Below, in pieces: positions 1 through 6,135 of a stretch of 6,967 nt of DNA. The notes below the pieces were generated by a model. It was not told the DNA's origin and ran no database searches. It worked only from the letters and a program-made list of their open reading frames with translations. Made by a program: the position numbers and the translations under genes. The stretch is from positions 1 through 6,967 of the forward strand of contig CAMXNV010000119.1 in assembly GCA_947245315.1 (NCBI GenBank). The letters are read 5' to 3'. This stretch comes from an uncultured Oscillibacter sp. (GTDB taxonomy: Bacteria; Bacillota; Clostridia; Oscillospirales; Oscillospiraceae). Within the stretch, counting starts at the first letter, position 1; each line of letters starts with the position of its first letter.

Positions 1-1883
1 CCGTCCTCCCCTTCCCGGAGCGCTACCGCATCGGGAACGTGTACTCCATGATCGTCTTCAAGCTGAACATCGAGGAATTCGAGTACGCTTACCGGGTGGA
101 CGGCCCCAGCGATCCCGCCCGGGGCATCATCTTCGACAAGAGCAAGTACCTCCTGGACCCTTACGCCCGGGCGGTGACCGGCCAGAGCAAGTGGGGCGTG
201 AAGCCCTCCATGGACCAGCACTATAAGGCCCGGGTGGTGAAGGACGACTTCGACTGGGGCAACATGCCCCGGCCCCTGATCCCCATGGAGGACCTGGTGA
301 TCTACGAGCTCCACGTCCGGGGCTTCACCATTCACGGCTCCTCCGCCGTGGCCGCCCCGGGGACCTTCGAGGGCCTCCGGGAGAAGATTCCCTACTTAAA
401 GGAGCTGGGGGTCAACGCCGTGGAGCTGATGCCCATCTTCGAGTTCGACGAGATGCAGGACGCCCGGCTGGTGGACGGGGAGCAGCTCTACAACTACTGG
501 GGCTACAACACCGTCAGCTTCTTCGCCCCCAATACCAGCTACGCCTCCGGCCTGGAGTACAACCGGGAGGGCAACGAGCTCAAGCGGCTCATCCAGGACT
601 GCAACGAAAACGGGATCGAGGTCTACCTGGACGTGGTCTTCAACCACACGGCGGAGGGCAACGAGGACGGGCCCTTCTTCTCCTTCAAGGGCTTCGACAA
701 CAATATTTACTACCTCCTCACCCCCGAGGGACACTATTACAATTTCAGCGGCTGCGGAAACACCCTGAACTGCAACCACCCTATTGTCCACGAGATGATT
801 ATCAGCTGCCTGCGCTACTGGGTCACCACCTACCACATCAGCGGCTTCCGCTTCGACCTGGCCTCCATCCTGGGGCGCAACGAGGACGGCACCCCCATGA
901 ACAAGCCCCCCCTGCTCCAGGCCATGGCCTTCGACCCCATCCTGGGGGACGTGAAGCTCATCGCCGAGGCTTGGGACGCCGGAGGGCTGTACCAGGTGGG
1001 CACCTTCCCCGCCTGGAACCGCTGGGCGGAGTGGAACGGCCGCTACCGGGACGACATGCGCCGCTACCTCAAGGGGGACGCGGGCTGCGCCCAGGCCGCC
1101 GCCCTGCGGATGGTGGGCTCCCGGGACATCTACCAGGCCGGGGAGCGGAAAAACGCCTCGGTGAACTTCATCACCTGCCACGACGGCTTCACCCTCTGGG
1201 ACCTCTTCTCCTACAATGTCAAGCACAATGAAAAAAACGGCTGGGGAGGAACGGACGGAGCCAATGACAACAACAGCTGGAACTGCGGAATCGAGGGAGA
1301 GACGGACGACCCGGAGATCGTGGCCCTCCGGCGGCGGATGGTCCGCAACGCCTTCGCCCTCCTCATGTGCAGCCGGGGCATCCCCATGTTCCTGGCGGGG
1401 GACGAGTTCTGCAACACCCAGTTTGGAAACAACAATGCTTACTGCCAGGACAATTTGACCAGCTGGCTGGACTGGCGGATGCTGGAGAAAAACAGGGACA
1501 TGTTCCGCTTCTTCCAGTTCATGATCGCCCTGCGGAAGCGCTTCCGGGTCCTCCGGACCAACCTCAGCGACGGGTATTACGGCTTCCCCGACGTCAGCTT
1601 CCACGGCGTCGCCCCCTGGCACAGCCAGTTCCAGGACCATGAGCGCTATGTGGGCGTCCTCTTCGCCGGGCAGGCGGAGGGGGAGGCCCCCCAGATCGTC
1701 TACGCCGCCTCCAACGCCTATTGGAAGCCCCTGGAGGTGGAGCTGCCGGAGCTCCCCGCCCACCTGTGCTGGGAGCAGCTGGCGGACACCTGGCAGCCGG
1801 AGCAGAGCGCCCAGGACGTCCCCGGCGGGCGGTTCTCCATCGGGCCCCGGAGCGTGAAGGTCTTCGCCGCCCGGCCCGTGTAA
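1..1883 (+). CDS. glgX: Glycogen debranching enzyme (GlgX/isoamylase type, GH13), 5' end outside the window
   Basis: This enzyme hydrolyses alpha-1,6 branch points of glycogen or limit dextrins in the cytoplasm. The frame is open from base 3 with no stop, so 626 residues are visible and the true start lies upstream. The GTG at 39 is internal, because the preceding codons continue the N-terminal beta-sandwich (CBM48-like) domain. The GH13 barrel begins near base 297 (VIYELHVRGF). All four catalytic regions are present: DVVFNH (Asp at 630, His at 645), GFRFDLAS (nucleophile Asp at 855), LIAEAWDAGG (acid/base Glu at 966) and ITCHDGF (His-Asp at 1179-1184). NVKHNEKNG and AGDEFCNTQFGNNNAYCQDN are typical of the GlgX/TreX/isoamylase subgroup rather than of plain alpha-amylases. 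The C-terminal beta domain ends in RSVKVFAARPV. The visible length fits a protein of about 700 residues missing roughly its first 80. Pullulanase-type annotation is the main alternative. No frameshift is seen. Confidence 0.93.
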   Translation, partial: VLPFPERYRIGNVYSMIVFKLNIEEFEYAYRVDGPSDPARGIIFDKSKYLLDPYARAVTGQSKWGVKPSMDQHYKARVVKDDFDWGNMPRPLIPMEDLVIYELHVRGFTIHGSSAVAAPGTFEGLREKIPYLKELGVNAVELMPIFEFDEMQDARLVDGEQLYNYWGYNTVSFFAPNTSYASGLEYNREGNELKRLIQDCNENGIEVYLDVVFNHTAEGNEDGPFFSFKGFDNNIYYLLTPEGHYYNFSGCGNTLNCNHPIVHEMIISCLRYWVTTYHISGFRFDLASILGRNEDGTPMNKPPLLQAMAFDPILGDVKLIAEAWDAGGLYQVGTFPAWNRWAEWNGRYRDDMRRYLKGDAGCAQAAALRMVGSRDIYQAGERKNASVNFITCHDGFTLWDLFSYNVKHNEKNGWGGTDGANDNNSWNCGIEGETDDPEIVALRRRMVRNAFALLMCSRGIPMFLAGDEFCNTQFGNNNAYCQDNLTSWLDWRMLEKNRDMFRFFQFMIALRKRFRVLRTNLSDGYYGFPDVSFHGVAPWHSQFQDHERYVGVLFAGQAEGEAPQIVYAASNAYWKPLEVELPELPAHLCWEQLADTWQPEQSAQDVPGGRFSIGPRSVKVFAARPV

Positions 1884-1888
1884 GCGGG

Positions 1889-1911
1889 GGCCGCTCCCCG
1901 GCGGGGCGGCA
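1889..1911 (+). other. GC-rich hairpin after the debranching enzyme gene
   Basis: A stem forms from GCCG (1890-1893) with CGGC (1907-1910) and CCCC (1896-1899) with GGGG (1903-1906), with a two-base bulge. It lies directly after the stop codon, but no T-tract follows (the next bases are AGGGGGAG). It is therefore at best a weak transcript-end or mRNA-stabilising structure, not a canonical intrinsic terminator. Confidence 0.35.
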
Positions 1912-1917
1912 GGGGGA

Positions 1918-2024
1918 GTGTTCGATTAGCAAATTTATTGCAGGGGGCCCGGTTTCCTGACCGGGCCATCCCCGGAACCACGGATGTCCCGGGGGAACGG
2001 GCCGCCGAAGGCGGCGGCCCCTAC
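1918..2024. repeat. Repeat unit A of a three-unit inverted-repeat cluster
   Basis: The unit opens with a 29-base segment (1918-1946) that matches 2162-2190 of unit C at 24 of 29 positions. It closes with CCCCTAC (2018-2024), roughly complementary to its own GCAGGGG (1940-1946). Inside are an 8-bp stem with a 6-base loop (1946-1953 with 1960-1967), CATCC/GGATG and CCCCGG/CCGGGG pairings (1967-1975 with 1982-1994), and a 6-bp stem with a GAA loop (2001-2006 with 2010-2015). The unit has no convincing coding potential. The boundaries are my estimate. Confidence 0.55.
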
Positions 2025-2036
2025 GGGGGGACTATC

Positions 2037-2146
2037 GATAGAACACCCTGTAGGGGGCGGGGGCTGTCCCGTCCCGTCTTTCGGAAGCATGGCAGTCCCG
2101 GAGAAACGGGAGGGGACGGAGCCCCTCCCCTACACGGTGTTCTACC
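2037..2146. repeat. Repeat unit B: 110-bp element with 20-bp terminal inverted repeats
   Basis: The left end 2037-2056 and the reverse complement of the right end 2127-2146 agree at 18 of 20 positions; the shared core is TAGAACACC.TGTAGGGG. Looser complementarity continues inward (GGGGCT.GTCC on the left against GGACGGAGCCCC on the right), so one strand could fold into a long imperfect hairpin. A 10-bp palindrome, CTATCGATAG (2032-2041), sits at the left border. There is no open frame of note and no transposase. The pattern fits a small non-autonomous MITE-like element or a dispersed palindromic repeat. The family is not identified. Confidence 0.6.
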
Positions 2147-2161
2147 GCAGAAATCCAGGGG

Positions 2162-2270
2162 GTGTCCGATTGGCAGATCTATTGTAGGGGCGGCCCCCCT
2201 GGCCGCCCGTTCTCTTCAAACACCGGACTACCCTGAGGACGGGCGATGGATCATCGCCCCTACACCGTGC
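2162..2270. repeat. Repeat unit C with TGTAGGGGCG terminal inverted repeats
   Basis: TGTAGGGGCG (2183-2192) is repeated inverted as CGCCCCTACA (2255-2264). Two perfect 8-bp stems lie inside: GGGCGGCC (2188-2195) with GGCCGCCC (2201-2208), and GGGCGATG (2241-2248) with CATCGCCC (2252-2259). The right border, CCCCTACACCGTG, resembles that of unit B, CCCCTACACGGTG. The first 29 bases repeat those of unit A. Adjacent units that share ends suggest stepwise or nested insertion of one repeat family. Confidence 0.58.
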
Positions 2271-2327
2271 CGGGGAATAATCAATCACCATAAAATGCGC
2301 GATAGGACCCCCGCAACCGAGCGTTGC

Positions 2328-2356
2328 TTGACAGGCATCCCCCGCCATGGTAAGCT
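2328..2356 (+). promoter_or_regulatory. Sigma-A promoter of the XRE/zinc-ribbon gene
   Basis: There is a perfect -35 TTGACA (2328-2333), a 17-base spacer, and a weak -10 TAAGCT (2351-2356) preceded by TGG, which makes it an extended -10. Transcription would start about 15-20 bases before the start codon, leaving a short leader with the AAAGGAGG ribosome site (2365-2372). A small dyad, GCAAC (2313-2317)/GTTGC (2323-2327), lies just upstream of the -35 and could be an operator, though this is speculative. Confidence 0.6.
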
Positions 2357-2378
2357 GAACCCACAAAGGAGGCGGACC

Positions 2379-2825
2379 ATGAACTTCAAAGACAACTTCA
2401 CGGCCCTGCGGAAACAGGCGGGCCTCTCCCAGAGCGAGATCGCCGGGAAGCTCTTCGTCACCCGCCAGGCCGTCTCCCGCTGGGAACAGGGGGACACCGT
2501 GCCGGAGATCGAGACCTTACAGGCCATCTCCCAGCTCTTCGGCGTCACCATCAACGACCTGCTGGGCTACCCCACCGACCTGGCCTGTCAGAGCTGCGGC
2601 ATGCCCGTCGTCCCGGAGCAGATGGGCCGACATGAGGACGGAACCCTCAACGAGCACTACTGCAAATGGTGCTGGGACAACGGGGCGTTCACCAGGGACT
2701 GCACCATGGAGGAGATGATCGAGTGGTGCCTGCCCTACATGCCCTTCGGGACGCCGGAGTCCAACCGGGCCTTCCTGACGGACCTGCTGCCCACCCTGGA
2801 CCGCTGGAAGAACCAGCAAGCATAA
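2379..2825 (+). CDS. XRE-family regulator with C-terminal zinc-ribbon domain
   Basis: This is a 148-residue cytoplasmic protein, probably a DNA-binding regulator. Residues about 5-62 form a Cro/CI-type helix-turn-helix (RKQAGLSQSEIAGKLFVTRQ, then AVSRWEQGDTVPEIETL). Residues about 68-145 match the putative zinc-ribbon family of the CQSCGMP type, with Cys70, Cys73, Cys95 and Cys98 as likely metal ligands, followed by the family's helical tail (MEEMIEW). The start at 2379 is chosen for the ideal AAAGGAGG (2365-2372, six bases upstream), the promoter directly before it, and the fit to the HTH domain. The frame stays open back to 1938, but that part runs through the repeat cluster. The gene is a single unit between its own promoter and terminator, convergent with lysR. 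The zinc ribbon may sense metal or redox state, or may only stabilise the fold. The target genes are unknown. Confidence 0.88.
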   Translation: MNFKDNFTALRKQAGLSQSEIAGKLFVTRQAVSRWEQGDTVPEIETLQAISQLFGVTINDLLGYPTDLACQSCGMPVVPEQMGRHEDGTLNEHYCKWCWDNGAFTRDCTMEEMIEWCLPYMPFGTPESNRAFLTDLLPTLDRWKNQQA

Positions 2826-2828
2826 ATC

Positions 2829-2862
2829 GCGGAGGCTCCCAACCGGAGCCCCCGCTTTTTTT
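2829..2862 (+). terminator. Intrinsic terminator between the convergent XRE and lysR genes
   Basis: The stem pairs GCGG (2829-2832) with CCGC (2852-2855) and GGCTCC (2834-2839) with GGAGCC (2845-2850), with one A-C mismatch and a CAACC loop. It is followed by seven T residues (2856-2862). It begins four bases after the XRE stop codon. Read from the other strand the T-tract is poor (GATTTATG), so it may end lysR transcription only weakly. Confidence 0.9.
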
Positions 2863-2883
2863 GCTCAGTCAATGGTCTCCCCC

Positions 2884-3849
2884 TCACCGGGAGCCCTCCT
2901 TCAGCGCCCGCCGGGCCCTGCTTGTAAACTCGATGGACTCTAAAATATTCTTCTCCAGCAGCCGCAGGAAGCGCTCCGCCTGCTGGGAGAGCTTGCCCCC
3001 CTTGAGGGCGATCCAGCCGATGCGGATGCCGCTCTTCTCGATCAGGGGCAGGGTGATGATCTTCCGGTAGCCGCTGCTCTTCGTGATGAGGCCGCTGCCG
3101 GTGGTGAACCCGTCGGTGTAGGACAGCACCCGGAGCATGGCGCTGCGGCTGTTCACCCGAATCTGCCGGGCGGGCTTTTTCAGGGACAGCATCCGGTACT
3201 CCTCAGAGAAGTCCACCGCCACGCCCTGCTCCCGCTCGAAGGACACGTAGGGATACCCCGCCAGGTCGCCCTCCGCCACCGCCTCCTGCTCCGCCAGGGG
3301 GTGGCCCCGGCGGACGTAGACGCAGGGGTCCACCACCGCCACCTCGTGGAACACCAGGGACCGGGAGTCCAGGTAGCGGAAGACCATCTTCTCCGTCAGC
3401 TCCGTCAGGCAGATGACCCCGATGTCCGCCCGGTGGTCGTATACGTCGTCAATTACCGCGTCCATGTCCACCTCCCGGACGGAGAACTGATAGCGGTTGG
3501 CCTCCGGGGACTGGAGGAGCTCCAGGAAGGCGTCCTCCGTGAAGGGGTAGCGCTGGGAGGAGACGGAGAGGTGGGTGGCCGGGGCGGCGTTCCGCGCCTC
3601 GCCGTAGCGGGTTTCAATCCACTGCTTCTGCTCCAGCAGGGACGCCGCGTAGCCCAAAAACTCCAGGCCGTCCGGCGTGAACTCCACCCCCCGGTTGCTG
3701 CGGACAAAGAACTGGAGGCCCAGCTCCTCCTCCAGCTCCCGGATGGCCGTGGAGATTCCGGACTGGGAGAGGAAGAGCTTGTTGGCCGCCTTGTTGATGG
3801 ACCCGCACTTGGAGACCTCCACCAAATAGGTCAGCTGCTGAAAGGTCAT
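2884..3849 (-). CDS. LysR-family transcriptional regulator
   Basis: This is a 321-residue protein of normal length for the LysR family. The N-terminal winged helix-turn-helix covers residues about 1-60 (MTFQQLTYLVEVSKCGSINK, then AANKLFLSQSGISTAIRELE and RGVEFTPDG). The linker helix follows, then a periplasmic-binding-protein-like effector domain from about residue 92 to 300 (LSVSSQRYPF, ADIGVICL, VYVRRGHPLA). The start at 3849 has AGGGAGG (3854-3860 on the complement) four bases upstream and gives the canonical LysR N-terminus. The gene is divergent from the methionine gamma-lyase gene, the usual arrangement when a LysR protein controls its neighbour. Regulation of megL and the following oxidoreductase genes is therefore inferred. 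The co-inducer is not visible from the sequence; methionine, another sulfur compound or a 2-oxoacid are guesses. Confidence 0.93.
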   Translation of the reverse strand: MTFQQLTYLVEVSKCGSINKAANKLFLSQSGISTAIRELEEELGLQFFVRSNRGVEFTPDGLEFLGYAASLLEQKQWIETRYGEARNAAPATHLSVSSQRYPFTEDAFLELLQSPEANRYQFSVREVDMDAVIDDVYDHRADIGVICLTELTEKMVFRYLDSRSLVFHEVAVVDPCVYVRRGHPLAEQEAVAEGDLAGYPYVSFEREQGVAVDFSEEYRMLSLKKPARQIRVNSRSAMLRVLSYTDGFTTGSGLITKSSGYRKIITLPLIEKSGIRIGWIALKGGKLSQQAERFLRLLEKNILESIEFTSRARRALKEGSR

Positions 3850-3900
3850 AGCGCCTCCCTTCGTCCCCCGGAGGGGAAGGCCGCTCCAGGTTCCGGCGGG

Positions 3901-3938
3901 CGGCGCGCCGTGTTATGCTATACGCGGCCATGGCCGCG
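3901..3938. other. Two perfect palindromes in the lysR 5' leader
   Basis: CGCGGCCATGGCCGCG (3923-3938) is a perfect 16-bp palindrome, and CGGCGCGCCG (3901-3910) is a perfect 10-bp palindrome. Both fall between the predicted lysR start site and its ribosome site. They could be protein-binding dyads or RNA stems, but in such GC-rich DNA chance is also possible. Confidence 0.4.
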
Positions 3939-3953
3939 GGGAACCACGGGCCT

Positions 3954-3983
3954 ATTATACGGCGCCGCCCCTCCCCTTGTCAA
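3954..3983 (-). promoter_or_regulatory. Perfect-consensus sigma-A promoter for lysR
   Basis: On the minus strand, TTGACA (complement of 3978-3983) and TATAAT (complement of 3954-3959) are separated by 18 bases. Both hexamers match consensus at all six positions. The start site would lie near 3947, giving a leader of almost 100 bases. Such a strong promoter for a LysR gene suggests that repression (for example autorepression) holds it down, which is an inference. Confidence 0.8.
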
Positions 3984-4026
3984 ATGGGTATCACTAAAAT
4001 TGCTAACGGTTTCTCAAAATCTAATA

Positions 4027-4056
4027 CTAACACTCACCTTGGAAAAATGGTATGAT
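4027..4056 (+). promoter_or_regulatory. Extended -10 promoter for megL, probable LysR target
   Basis: TGGTATGAT (4048-4056) is a strong extended -10, with TATGAT at 4051-4056. The best -35 is the weak CTAACA (4027-4032), 18 bases upstream. A good -10 with a poor -35 is typical of promoters that need an activator. The AT-rich stretch 3984-4026, between this and the lysR -35, is where LysR sites would be expected. It holds repeated CTAA words (3994, 4003, 4021 and 4027), but I cannot name one clear T-N11-A dyad. Confidence 0.6.
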
Positions 4057-4271
4057 GATTATGGAAGTTGACAAAAACCAATGAGCCGCACTTTGGTTTC
4101 CTGGTCAACATTACCGTAATTCCGCTGTCAAACCCGTCTCTCCGCACGCGATCACCGGGCCGTCTGACGCCGGCAGGCCGGGGGAGCTTCATAGCAAAAA
4201 AACTGAACTCCAACTTTTCCCAGCAAAAACCGACGTCAGACGGCGCAAAAAAGAAAGGAAGGTACACTTTT
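4057..4271 (+). promoter_or_regulatory. Long structured 5' leader of megL
   Basis: About 210 bases separate the predicted start site from the megL start codon. Helix 1 pairs GTTGAC (4067-4072) with GTCAAC (4104-4109) and AAACCA (4075-4080) with TGGTTT (4094-4099). A second, longer-range pairing joins GCCGTCTGACG (4159-4169) perfectly with CGTCAGACGGC (4234-4244), ten bases before the ribosome site AAAGGAAGG (4254-4262). The left arm of that pairing could instead fold locally (GGCC 4158-4161 with 4176-4179), so two exclusive folds are possible. I see no SAM (S-box) core and no T-box motif. Control by RNA structure is an inference; the arms could also be DNA operators. Confidence 0.45.
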
Positions 4272-5465
4272 ATGAACTGCAAGAACAAGGGCTTCGCCAC
4301 TCGCCAGATTCACGCCGGCAAGGTGGAAAACGCCGCCGGTTCCCTGTGCGCCCCCATCTACCAGACCTCCACCTTCGAGTTCGCGTCCGTGGAGCAGGGC
4401 GGCGCCCGCTTCGCCGGGAAAGAAGAGGGTTATATTTACAGCCGCCTCGGCAACCCCACCACCGCCCAGGTGGAGGCGAAGATGGCCTCTCTCGAGGGCG
4501 CTGAGGCCGCCCTGGTGGCGGGCTCCGGCATGGGCGCGATTTCCACCGCCCTGTGGAGCTCCGTGGTGGCCGGGGACGAGATCGTGGCGGACGAAACCCT
4601 GTATGGCTGCACCTACGCCCTGCTGACCCACGGCCTGAGCAAGTTCGGCGTCAAGGTCACCCTGACGGACCTGAGCAAGGTCGAGAACCTGAAAAACGCC
4701 CTGACCGACAAGACCAAGGTGGTCTACTTCGAGTCCCCCTGCAACCCCACCATGAAGGTCCTGGACATCGCCCTCATCGCCAAGACGGCCCATGACTTCA
4801 AGTCCGACATCCGGGTCATCGTGGACAACACCTTCTGCACGCCCTACTTACAGCGTCCCCTGGAGCTGGGAGCCAACGCGGTGGTCCACAGCGCCACCAA
4901 ATACCTGAACGGGCACGGAGACGTCATCGCGGGCGTCATCGTGGGCGACGCGGAGTTTATCGGCACCTGCCGCATGTTCGGCCTGAAGGACATGACCGGC
5001 GCGGTCCTCAGCCCCTTTGACGCCTTCCTGATGGCCCGGGGCATGAAGACCCTGGACATCCGCATGGAGCGCCACTGCGCCAACGCCAAGAAGGTGGCCG
5101 AGTTCTTCGAGTCCCACCCCGCCGTGGCCAAGGTGTACTATCCCGGCCTGGAGAGCTTTGAGGGCCACGAGATCGCCGCGAAGCAGATGAAGCTGCCCGG
5201 CGGCATGATGTCCCTGGAGCTGAAAGCCGACAAGGCCGCCACCGCCGCCGCCCTGAACAAGCTGGAGCTGTGCACCGTGGCCGTCTCCCTGGGCGACGCC
5301 GAGACCCTGGTGGAGCACCCCGCCACCATGACCCACTCCACCTACTCCGCCGAGGAGCTGAAGGCCGCCGGCATCTCCGAGGGCCTGGTCCGCGTCAGCG
5401 TGGGCCTGGAGGACCCCGAGGACATCATCGCCGACTTCAAGGCCGTGCTGGATCCCCTGGTGTAA
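4272..5465 (+). CDS. megL: L-methionine gamma-lyase (PLP enzyme)
   Basis: This 397-residue cytoplasmic PLP enzyme of the Cys/Met metabolism family converts L-methionine to methanethiol, 2-oxobutyrate and ammonia. Visible active-site residues are Tyr56 and Arg58 (YSRLGNPTT, phosphate contacts from the neighbouring subunit), Tyr111 and Cys113 (LYGCTYA), Asp185 (VDNTFCTPYLQRP), the PLP lysine Lys210 (HSATKYLNGHGD), Lys239-Asp240 (GLKDMTGAV) and Arg374 (GLVRVSVGLED). The cysteine in YGCT and the KD pair mark methionine gamma-lyase as opposed to cystathionine gamma-lyase or gamma-synthase. Length and order match the well-studied Pseudomonas putida enzyme. The start at 4272 is preferred for AAAGGAAGG (4254-4262) and the standard N-terminus (GFATRQIHAG). 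The frame is open upstream to 4068, but that part is leader. Other possible roles are homocysteine or cysteine desulfhydration. It is divergent from lysR and followed by oxidoreductase genes able to use its 2-oxobutyrate product. Confidence 0.94.
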   Translation: MNCKNKGFATRQIHAGKVENAAGSLCAPIYQTSTFEFASVEQGGARFAGKEEGYIYSRLGNPTTAQVEAKMASLEGAEAALVAGSGMGAISTALWSSVVAGDEIVADETLYGCTYALLTHGLSKFGVKVTLTDLSKVENLKNALTDKTKVVYFESPCNPTMKVLDIALIAKTAHDFKSDIRVIVDNTFCTPYLQRPLELGANAVVHSATKYLNGHGDVIAGVIVGDAEFIGTCRMFGLKDMTGAVLSPFDAFLMARGMKTLDIRMERHCANAKKVAEFFESHPAVAKVYYPGLESFEGHEIAAKQMKLPGGMMSLELKADKAATAAALNKLELCTVAVSLGDAETLVEHPATMTHSTYSAEELKAAGISEGLVRVSVGLEDPEDIIADFKAVLDPLV

Positions 5466-5480
5466 TCGCCTATCCATTCA

Positions 5481-5514
5481 GCGGCGGGCAGAACTTCACT
5501 GCCCGCCGCGTTTC
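5481..5514 (+). terminator. Strong hairpin after megL, weak or partial terminator
   Basis: A perfect 11-bp stem forms from GCGGCGGGCAG (5481-5491) and CTGCCCGCCGC (5499-5509) with a 7-base loop, followed by GTTTCT. The T-tract is short, so some transcription may pass into porC. No convincing promoter is seen between the hairpin and porC: CTGACA at 5513-5518 has no good -10 at the right distance. This supports partial read-through, with the hairpin setting relative expression. Confidence 0.6.
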
Positions 5515-5556
5515 TGACAGGATTCTCACGCTTGAAACGAAAGGAGAACGCACCCC

Positions 5557-6135
5557 ATGAAAGACATTGTAGAAATCCGCTGGCACGGCCGGGGAGGCCA
5601 GGGGGCGAAAACCGCCTCCCTTCTGCTGGCGGACGCCGCCTTCAACACCGGCAAGTACGTCCAGGGCTTCCCGGAGTACGGCCCGGAGCGCATGGGCGCG
5701 CCCATCACGGCGTACAACCGCATCAGCTCCGAGCGGAGCACGGTCCACTCCAACATCTATGAGCCGGACTATGTGGTGGTGGTGGACGAGACCCTGCTCT
5801 CCGCCGTGGACGTGACGGCGGGCCTCAAGAAAGAGGGGGCCATTGTCATCAACTCCGGCAAGTCCCCGGCGGAGCTCCGCCCCCTGCTCAAGGGCTACGA
5901 GGGCCGGGTCTGCACCATCGACGCGGGCAAAATCTCCGAGGAGGAGCTGGGGAAGAACTTCCCCAATACCCCCATGCTGGCCGCCATTGTGAAGGTCTCC
6001 GGCGTGGTGGAGGCCGGGGAGTTCATCCAGGACATGGAGGCGTCCTTTAAGCACAAGTTCGCCTCCAAGCCCCAGGTCATCGAGGGCAACATGCGGGCCC
6101 TGAAACGCTCTATGGAGGAGGTCAAGGAAGGATGA
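5557..6135 (+). CDS. porC: 2-oxoacid:ferredoxin oxidoreductase, gamma subunit (pyruvate synthase gamma type)
   Basis: This 192-residue protein is the gamma subunit of the four-subunit, CoA-dependent, TPP-containing oxidoreductases that turn a 2-oxoacid into acyl-CoA, CO2 and reduced ferredoxin. It shows the family's N-terminal HGRGGQGAKTA (residues 10-20), the QGFPEYGPERMGAPI block (36-50) and DYVVVVDETLL, covering the whole POR gamma domain. AAAGGAG (5540-5546) lies ten bases before the ATG. The stop overlaps the start of the delta gene (ATGA), so the two are translationally coupled. The gamma-delta-alpha order matches the por operon known from Thermotoga. Pyruvate is the default substrate by homology, but 2-oxobutyrate or branched-chain oxoacids (Vor type) cannot be excluded, and the position after megL makes 2-oxobutyrate plausible. 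Confidence 0.9.
   Translation: MKDIVEIRWHGRGGQGAKTASLLLADAAFNTGKYVQGFPEYGPERMGAPITAYNRISSERSTVHSNIYEPDYVVVVDETLLSAVDVTAGLKKEGAIVINSGKSPAELRPLLKGYEGRVCTIDAGKISEEELGKNFPNTPMLAAIVKVSGVVEAGEFIQDMEASFKHKFASKPQVIEGNMRALKRSMEEVKEG

Noticed and set aside
396..1763. 455-codon open frame antisense to the debranching enzyme gene
   Set aside because: The translation is a low-complexity V/G/E/L/P-rich shadow, which GC-rich third positions of the real gene produce. It has no recognisable domain, and the plus-strand gene has intact catalytic motifs.
1918..2270. CRISPR array
   Set aside because: The repeats are imperfect, few, unequal in spacing and carry inverted ends. There are no regular spacers and no cas genes.
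1938..2378. Upstream in-frame extension of the XRE gene back to 1938
   Set aside because: The extension reads through the repeat cluster and the promoter. The translation looks non-protein-like, and a perfect ribosome site and promoter support the start at 2379.
4052..4084. Short leader-peptide frame (MMIMEVDKNQ) ahead of megL
   Set aside because: Its first codons overlap the predicted -10 box, so they would not be transcribed. The ATG at 4061 lacks a ribosome site, and the peptide is not enriched for methionine or cysteine codons in a way that suggests attenuation once the first codons are lost.
4068..4271. Upstream in-frame extension of megL
   Set aside because: It begins with TTG without a ribosome site, has no homology to the enzyme family's N-terminus, and covers the structured leader. 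The ATG at 4272 gives the normal length.
4057..4271. SAM (S-box) riboswitch or T-box in the megL leader
   Set aside because: The conserved S-box core and the T-box sequence with its terminator are not present. The structure seen does not match either layout.
4848..5477. 209-codon antisense frame over megL (also 4236-4793)
   Set aside because: The translation is a Gly/His/Leu/Val-rich shadow with no domain and no plausible ribosome site. The plus strand encodes a complete methionine gamma-lyase.
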